Shown: piece after piece, positions 6,434 through 9,575 of the stretch | Position numbering within the stretch: the stretch's first letter is position 1 | How the letters are laid out: the number at the start of each line of letters is the position of its first letter | From: Anaerolineales bacterium | GTDB taxonomy: Bacteria; Chloroflexota; Anaerolineae; 4572-78; J111 | NCBI GenBank assembly: GCA_012032575.1 | Contig: JAAUSP010000272.1 | Location: 1 to 9,575 of the forward strand | Length of the DNA stretch: 9,575 nucleotides | Direction of reading: 5' to 3' | Made by a program: the position numbers and the translations under genes | Notes under the pieces: generated by a model | Database searches by the model: none | What the model saw: only the letters and a program-made list of their open reading frames with translations | What the model was told of the DNA's origin: nothing

Positions 6434-7574
6434 CAAACGCCCTGGCCGCCGCCACCCGCTTATTAATCGAAGGGTGGCTGTGCAATAAAAACTCCACCCA
6501 GGCGGGCGGTTCGACATCGGCCAGGTTTTGGTTGGCCAGGCGGGTCATGGCGCTGATAAAAGCGCGGGGTTTGCCGGTTATTTTGAGGGCGTATTCGTCG
6601 GCTTTGACTTCGCGCCAGCGGGACCAGGCGTTGCTGAGGGGCATCGTCACCAGGCCGAAGATGCTCATAGCGACCATCAGCAGGGGCAGGGTGGCCGGGT
6701 CGGTCAGGCCGGTGTAGCCCAGGGCGGCTACGCCCCAGCGCATTACCGCATCGGCCAGCCAGAAGCCGATCAGGGTCAACAGCGATTGGACCAGAATGCC
6801 CAGCGGCAAATCCCGGTGAACGTGATGACCCAACTCGTGGGCCAGCACGGTTTCGATCTCGGGAGCGGTGAATTTTTCCACCAACGTGTCGCCCAACACA
6901 ATCCGGCGGGTGTTGCCCAGGCCCATCAGCGCGGCGTTAGCGGCCACGGTTTTGCTGCTCATATCAAAGACATACACCCCCTGCACCCGCGCCCCGGCTT
7001 GGGTCGCCAGGTGAGTCAGACGGTTCACCAGGTCTTCGTCGTCGAGCGCTTTGTATTTGTAAAACAGGGGAAAGATGAGGACCGGGGCCAGGTTGCTCAG
7101 CAGGACGGTAAAGACCAGCATGACCAGCGCCGTCCACAGCCACCACGTTTGCGGAAACGCGCCGAGCAGGGCGTAAATCACTTCCAGCACAATCAAACCC
7201 AACACCCCGGCGATGAGCAGCCCCTTGAGCTGGTCCCACAGCCAGGCCTGAAAGGTCTGGTTGGATTGGCCGTAACGATGGGGCAGGACAAAGCCGCTGT
7301 AATACGTCAGCGGGGCGGTGAGGACGATGTAGGGCAAACCAAATCCGGCGGCAAACAGCGGCACGCTCAGCCAGGCAGCGGTGGTGAACTGGTGAACCTG
7401 ATCGCGCAGCCAGGGCGACCAGCCGGCCAGAATCCACAGCAGCACATAAGCCGCACCCAGGGCCAGGTCCAGCCCAAAAAGGCGGCGGCTGATTTGGGCA
7501 TACTCTTTGGCCCGAAGCTGCCGTTCGGGATTAAGCGTCTCTTCGATTGCGGTGGTTTTGAGTTTTTCAGCCAT
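6411..7574 (-). CDS. M48 family membrane zinc endopeptidase (Ste24-like)
   Basis: This 387-aa integral membrane protease has the zinc motif HELGH at 246-250 (in VLAHELGHH), with third ligand E322 in EVKADEYA (322-329), the ExxxD element typical of M48A/Ste24. SHPSINKRV (366-374) is the usual C-terminal signature. Hydrophobic segments lie near 36-54, 66-90, 117-140, 146-171, 256-280 and 295-312, in the Ste24 order with HExxH between them. PERQLRAKEYAQ (16-27) at the N-terminus is also family-like. Bacterial members are thought to degrade misfolded or unfolded membrane proteins; no CAAX prenylation substrate is expected. Length is normal (Ste24 about 400 aa). It is transcribed alone from the promoter at 7726-7754. 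The start at 7574 lacks a strong ribosome site (only TGAGAA upstream), so the start is less sure than the rest. Confidence 0.93.
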   Translation of the reverse strand: MAEKLKTTAIEETLNPERQLRAKEYAQISRRLFGLDLALGAAYVLLWILAGWSPWLRDQVHQFTTAAWLSVPLFAAGFGLPYIVLTAPLTYYSGFVLPHRYGQSNQTFQAWLWDQLKGLLIAGVLGLIVLEVIYALLGAFPQTWWLWTALVMLVFTVLLSNLAPVLIFPLFYKYKALDDEDLVNRLTHLATQAGARVQGVYVFDMSSKTVAANAALMGLGNTRRIVLGDTLVEKFTAPEIETVLAHELGHHVHRDLPLGILVQSLLTLIGFWLADAVMRWGVAALGYTGLTDPATLPLLMVAMSIFGLVTMPLSNAWSRWREVKADEYALKITGKPRAFISAMTRLANQNLADVEPPAWVEFLLHSHPSINKRVAAARAFEPLNVKG

Positions 7575-7667
7575 TAGTTCTCAGGGTGAAGAGGCTCATT
7601 ATCAGCTCAAGGCATCCATTACCGCTAAAGCAGTCATCGTACAGACGAAATTTAGAGTTTGCTCCAG

Positions 7668-7721
7668 GCCGGTCTGCAACCGGCGTCGCAGATCCCTTTT
7701 GAGCTTAAATCTGTGATCTGC
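7668..7721 (-). promoter_or_regulatory. Two tandem hairpins at the 5' end of the M48 leader
   Basis: On the minus strand GCAGATC (7721-7715) pairs with GATCTGC (7694-7688), then GCCGGT (7684-7679) pairs with ACCGGC (7673-7668) around a 5-nt loop. Both begin at the predicted transcript start (about 7719) and leave roughly 90 nt before the ATG. A 145-nt leader with stable 5' stems suggests RNA-level control or stability, but no known riboswitch is recognised. Confidence 0.35.
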
Positions 7722-7725
7722 TGAA

Positions 7726-7754
7726 ATTATAACACGGGTAACTCTAAATCCCAA
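7726..7754 (-). promoter_or_regulatory. Promoter of the M48 protease gene
   Basis: On the minus strand TTGGGA (7754-7749), a 17-nt spacer, then TGTTATAAT with a perfect TATAAT (7731-7726) and TGn extension form a near-consensus sigma70-type promoter. It is about 150 nt before the M48 start, the only gene it faces. Confidence 0.75.
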
Positions 7755-7776
7755 CTGGCAAGCCGGGATTCTCAAA

Positions 7777-7805
7777 TTGACAGGATACCGGCCCTGGACC
7801 ATACT
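7777..7805 (+). promoter_or_regulatory. Promoter of the aldo/keto reductase gene
   Basis: TTGACA (7777-7782, perfect), a 17-nt spacer and CATACT (7800-7805, 4/6) form a good promoter facing the aldo/keto reductase. It stands back to back with the M48 promoter. The -10 box overlaps the left 8-bp direct repeat of the inverted-repeat element, so transcription would begin at about its left end. Confidence 0.6.
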
Positions 7806-7931
7806 TAAATCCAATACTTTTCAAATACGCTTTTTGTCTTTGAGGAGCGGAGCATCCTCAGATGCGGAGCAGCCCCGTTCGCATCTGAGGATGCTCACTC
7901 CTCCTTATTTGAATAGTATTGACCTTAAATC
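7804..7931. mobile_element. MITE-like compound inverted repeat with 8-bp flanking direct repeats
   Basis: The outer arms 7812-7827 (CAATACTTTTCAAATA) and 7906-7921 (TATTTGAATAGTATTG) match as inverted repeats at 15 of 16 bases. Nested inside are GAGGAG/CTCCTC (7842-7847, 7898-7903) and a perfect 17-bp pair GAGCATCCTCAGATGCG (7850-7866) with its complement (7880-7896), loop 13 nt. CTTAAATC flanks the element as a direct repeat at 7804-7811 and 7924-7931, like a target-site duplication (2 extra bases on the right). It has no coding capacity. Tandem stems with terminal inverted repeats plus a duplication point to a non-autonomous element. A REP/BIME-type repeat with a chance flanking match is the alternative. 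Confidence 0.55.
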
Positions 7932-7954
7932 ATTCTTTTGAGAGGGTTAAAGAC

Positions 7955-8932
7955 GTGCAAACAAGACAATTGGGTTACAGTGACTTGCAGTTAACCGTCG
8001 TGGGCCTGGGGACCTGGGCCATCGGCGGGGGTGGTTGGATGTTTGGCTGGGGGCCGCAGGATGACGCTGACTCGATTGCGGCGATCCAGCGGGCGCTCGA
8101 TTTGGGCATCAACTGGATTGATACCGCCGCCGTTTACGGCGCGGGCCATTCGGAAGAGGTGGTGGGCCGGGCCATCGCCGGGCGGCGTCACGAGGTGATG
8201 GTGGCGACCAAATGCGGCCGTATTTTAGAGCCAGGTCAGGAGCGGCCTTTGGCCCGGCTCAAAGCCGATAGTGTGCGCCAGGAAGCCGAGGCCAGCCTGC
8301 GCCGGCTGCAGGTTGAAGCGATTGACCTTTACCAGATTCACTGGCCCGACCCGGATGAGGATATTGAAGAGGGCTGGGGCACAGTAGCTGAGTTAATCCG
8401 GGAAGGGAAGGTTCGCTACGGCGGCGTCTCGAATTTCAGCGTGGCCCAGTTGAAGCGGGTCCAGCCGATTCACCCGGTGGCCTCGCTGCAGCCCCCTTAC
8501 AGCATGCTCCGGCGCGGCATCGAGGATGAACTGCTGGCCTACTGCGCGGCCAATAATATCGGCGTTATTCCTTACAGCCCCATGCAAGCTGGGTTGTTGA
8601 CCGGCAAATTTACCCGTGAACGCCTGGCCGCCCGGCCCGATGACGATTGGCGTCCCCGTAACGAGCATTTTCAGGAGCCGCAGCTCAGCCTTAACCTGGA
8701 ACTGGTCGAAAAGCTGCGGCCCATCGCCGAGCGGCATGGCCGGAGCGTGGCGCAGCTCGCCATTGCCTGGGTCCTGCGCCGGCCCGAAATCACCGCCGCG
8801 ATTGTCGGTGCGCGCCATCCGGCCCAAATCGAAGAGACGGCCCCCGCCGGAGATTGGCAGCTCTCTGCCGCCGAACTGGCCGAAATTGATAACCTTTTGG
8901 CCTGGCGCGAACAGCGTTTGCAGGCAAGTTGA
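7955..8932 (+). CDS. Aldo/keto reductase
   Basis: This 325-aa cytoplasmic (alpha/beta)8-barrel NAD(P)H oxidoreductase acts on carbonyl groups; the substrate is unknown. The catalytic tetrad is complete: D56 (WIDTAAVYG), Y61, K86 (ATKCG) and H129 (YQIHWPDP). Family signatures are LGTWAIGGG (18-26), GVSNFSVAQL (157-166), PYSPMQAGLLTGKF (206-219) and the cofactor-binding end IVGARHPAQIEE (about 281-292). Length is typical. The GTG at 7955 is chosen as start because AGAGGG lies 8 nt upstream and the family homology starts here. An ATT at 7919 in the same frame lies inside the inverted-repeat element and is rejected. It appears monocistronic, divergent from M48. Confidence 0.93.
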   Translation: MQTRQLGYSDLQLTVVGLGTWAIGGGGWMFGWGPQDDADSIAAIQRALDLGINWIDTAAVYGAGHSEEVVGRAIAGRRHEVMVATKCGRILEPGQERPLARLKADSVRQEAEASLRRLQVEAIDLYQIHWPDPDEDIEEGWGTVAELIREGKVRYGGVSNFSVAQLKRVQPIHPVASLQPPYSMLRRGIEDELLAYCAANNIGVIPYSPMQAGLLTGKFTRERLAARPDDDWRPRNEHFQEPQLSLNLELVEKLRPIAERHGRSVAQLAIAWVLRRPEITAAIVGARHPAQIEETAPAGDWQLSAAELAEIDNLLAWREQRLQAS

Positions 8933-8962
8933 GCGATTCCTAATTTTTTATGACAACTTGCC
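8923..8962. repeat. 9-bp inverted repeat spanning the aldo/keto reductase stop
   Basis: GGCAAGTTG (8923-8931) and CAACTTGCC (8954-8962) are perfect complements with a 22-nt loop that includes six T. No T-run follows the second arm, so it is only a poor terminator candidate. It overlaps the stop codon at 8930-8932. Confidence 0.35.
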
Positions 8963-9003
8963 AAAGCCAATGGAGATACCTTAAAATAGAGTTAGAACTT
9001 ACG

Positions 9004-9114
9004 CATGTCATTTCGACCGGAGCGTAGCGCAGGGAGAAATCCCTCAAAACTACTCTGGCAAGACAAGGTATTAGGGATTTCTCGCTCCCCCTACGGGTCG
9101 CTCGAAATGACATG
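9004..9114. repeat. 111-bp imperfect palindromic intergenic repeat
   Basis: CATGTCATTTCGA (9004-9016) is the exact complement of TCGAAATGACATG (9102-9114), and GAGAAATCCCT (9034-9044) of AGGGATTTCTC (9073-9083). The segments between them also resemble each other, so the element folds into one long stem with a 28-nt loop (9045-9072). It fills most of the gap between the aldo/keto reductase and LysM genes. I recall similar 'GTCATTTCGA...GAGAAATCCCT' repeats as scattered in bacterial genomes, but cannot check this here. Confidence 0.7.
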
Positions 9115-9158
9115 ACCGCGTAGGTCCTATCACTGATGACTATTTCAGGAGGAGGCTT

Positions 9159-9563
9159 ATGGTCACACAAAACTTTGCCGTTAATGTGGATGATGCCGTG
9201 TACCAGACGGCTCAGGGCCGTGCCCAGGCAGAAGGAAAAAGCCTGGACCAGGCGCTGTTGGAACTGTTAGGCGTGTATGCCAAAGACGCCCCGGCAGTGA
9301 CCAGCTATACGGTTCAGCGCGGCGATACCCTGAGCAAAATTGCCCGCACCGTGTATGGCGACCCCTACCAGTACCCGCTGATCCAAAAAGCCAACAATCT
9401 GAGTACCCCCGGAAATATCTGGGTGGGCCAGGTGTTGGTCATTCCGGCCATTGCCGGAACTACCCCGCCGCCGCTGCGCCGCCCCCCACTCCACCAGTTC
9501 CACCTTCTCCCCGAACCTCACCGCCCGCTCGACCGGGCACGCCACGTTCACGGGGCTCGGTGA
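9159..9563 (+). CDS. LysM-domain protein with ribbon-helix-helix-like N-terminus, probably frameshifted at its end
   Basis: The ATG at 9159 follows AGGAGGAGG (9147-9155) closely, so the start is firm. Residues 5-40 (NFAVNVDD...SLDQALLELLGVY) look like a short strand-helix-helix unit of the CopG/Arc type. Residues 49-97 are one LysM domain: SYTVQRGDTLSKIA, YGDPYQY, IQKANN, NIWVGQVLVIP. There is no signal peptide, so a cytoplasmic LysM protein, or one exported by other means, is implied. After about residue 100 this frame turns into an atypical R/H-rich tail, while another frame from about 9473 gives a clean linker AAPPPTPPVPP. A 1-base loss near 9465-9474 is therefore likely, and the real protein would run past the window end. 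The 134-aa version is thus doubtful in its last third. Confidence 0.75.
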   Translation: MVTQNFAVNVDDAVYQTAQGRAQAEGKSLDQALLELLGVYAKDAPAVTSYTVQRGDTLSKIARTVYGDPYQYPLIQKANNLSTPGNIWVGQVLVIPAIAGTTPPPLRRPPLHQFHLLPEPHRPLDRARHVHGAR

Positions 9564-9575
9564 GGCGTCTCCGTC

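Noticed and set aside
6528..7577. Open frame of 349 codons on the plus strand, very rich in Q, G and H
   Set aside because: It is the antisense shadow of the M48 protease, whose HExxH, ExxxD and membrane segments are clear on the other strand.
7842..7903. Inner hairpin of the 7812-7921 element as an intrinsic terminator
   Set aside because: No T-run follows on either strand and no gene ends next to it; both neighbours diverge from here.
1..9575. CRISPR array, tRNA or rRNA genes, phage or toxin-antitoxin operon
   Set aside because: No regularly spaced direct repeats, cloverleaf patterns, rRNA stretches or phage genes were seen. The RHH-like segment at 9170-9280 is fused to LysM rather than paired with a toxin.

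Overview
The window looks like a piece of a moderately GC-rich, probably anaerobic or facultative bacterial chromosome. A Chloroflexota (Anaerolineae-like) origin is my best guess. It rests on the style of the proteins, the A/P-rich linker after a LysM domain, and many palindromic or heptad-phased intergenic repeats. No marker gene is present, so this is inference only.

Layout. (1) 1-332, minus strand: start of a PAS-domain sensor gene cut by the window edge. (2) 565-1548, minus strand: a dihydroorotate-dehydrogenase-like FMN protein with its own terminator at 502-537. (3) 1549-1856: a divergent control region with a candidate extended -10 box, an 8-bp inverted repeat, and two related stem-loop leaders, each ending just before a Shine-Dalgarno site. 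(4) 1857-5433, plus strand: nifJ, pyruvate:ferredoxin/flavodoxin oxidoreductase, complete end to end but broken by two single-base losses near 4510 and 4570. (5) 5469-5894: a non-heme bacterioferritin-like diiron protein 35 bp behind nifJ, closed by a strong intrinsic terminator at 5982-6016. (6) About 6017-6400: a junction with a 76-aa ORF resembling the tail of a type I restriction subunit and a 24-codon scrap resembling the end of a carbohydrate-binding module. (7) 6411-7574, minus strand: a Ste24-like M48 membrane zinc protease. (8) 7575-7954: back-to-back promoters and a 110-bp compound inverted repeat flanked by 8-bp direct repeats (MITE candidate). (9) 7955-8932, plus strand: an aldo/keto reductase. 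(10) 9004-9114: another long imperfect palindrome. (11) 9159-9563, plus strand: a small LysM protein with a ribbon-helix-helix-like N-terminus, probably frameshifted in its A/P-rich linker.

How the genes fit together. NifJ converts pyruvate and CoA to acetyl-CoA and CO2 and reduces ferredoxin or flavodoxin. The ferritin-like protein behind it could buffer iron or oxidants for this oxygen-sensitive Fe-S enzyme. The divergent flavoprotein shares the control region and may be part of the same redox module. The other genes look like unrelated housekeeping or accessory functions.

I see no convincing new multi-gene system. The items most worth a second look are the shared leader element of the nifJ/flavoprotein pair, the MITE-like insertion in the aldo/keto reductase leader, and the clustered single-base losses, which may be sequence errors.
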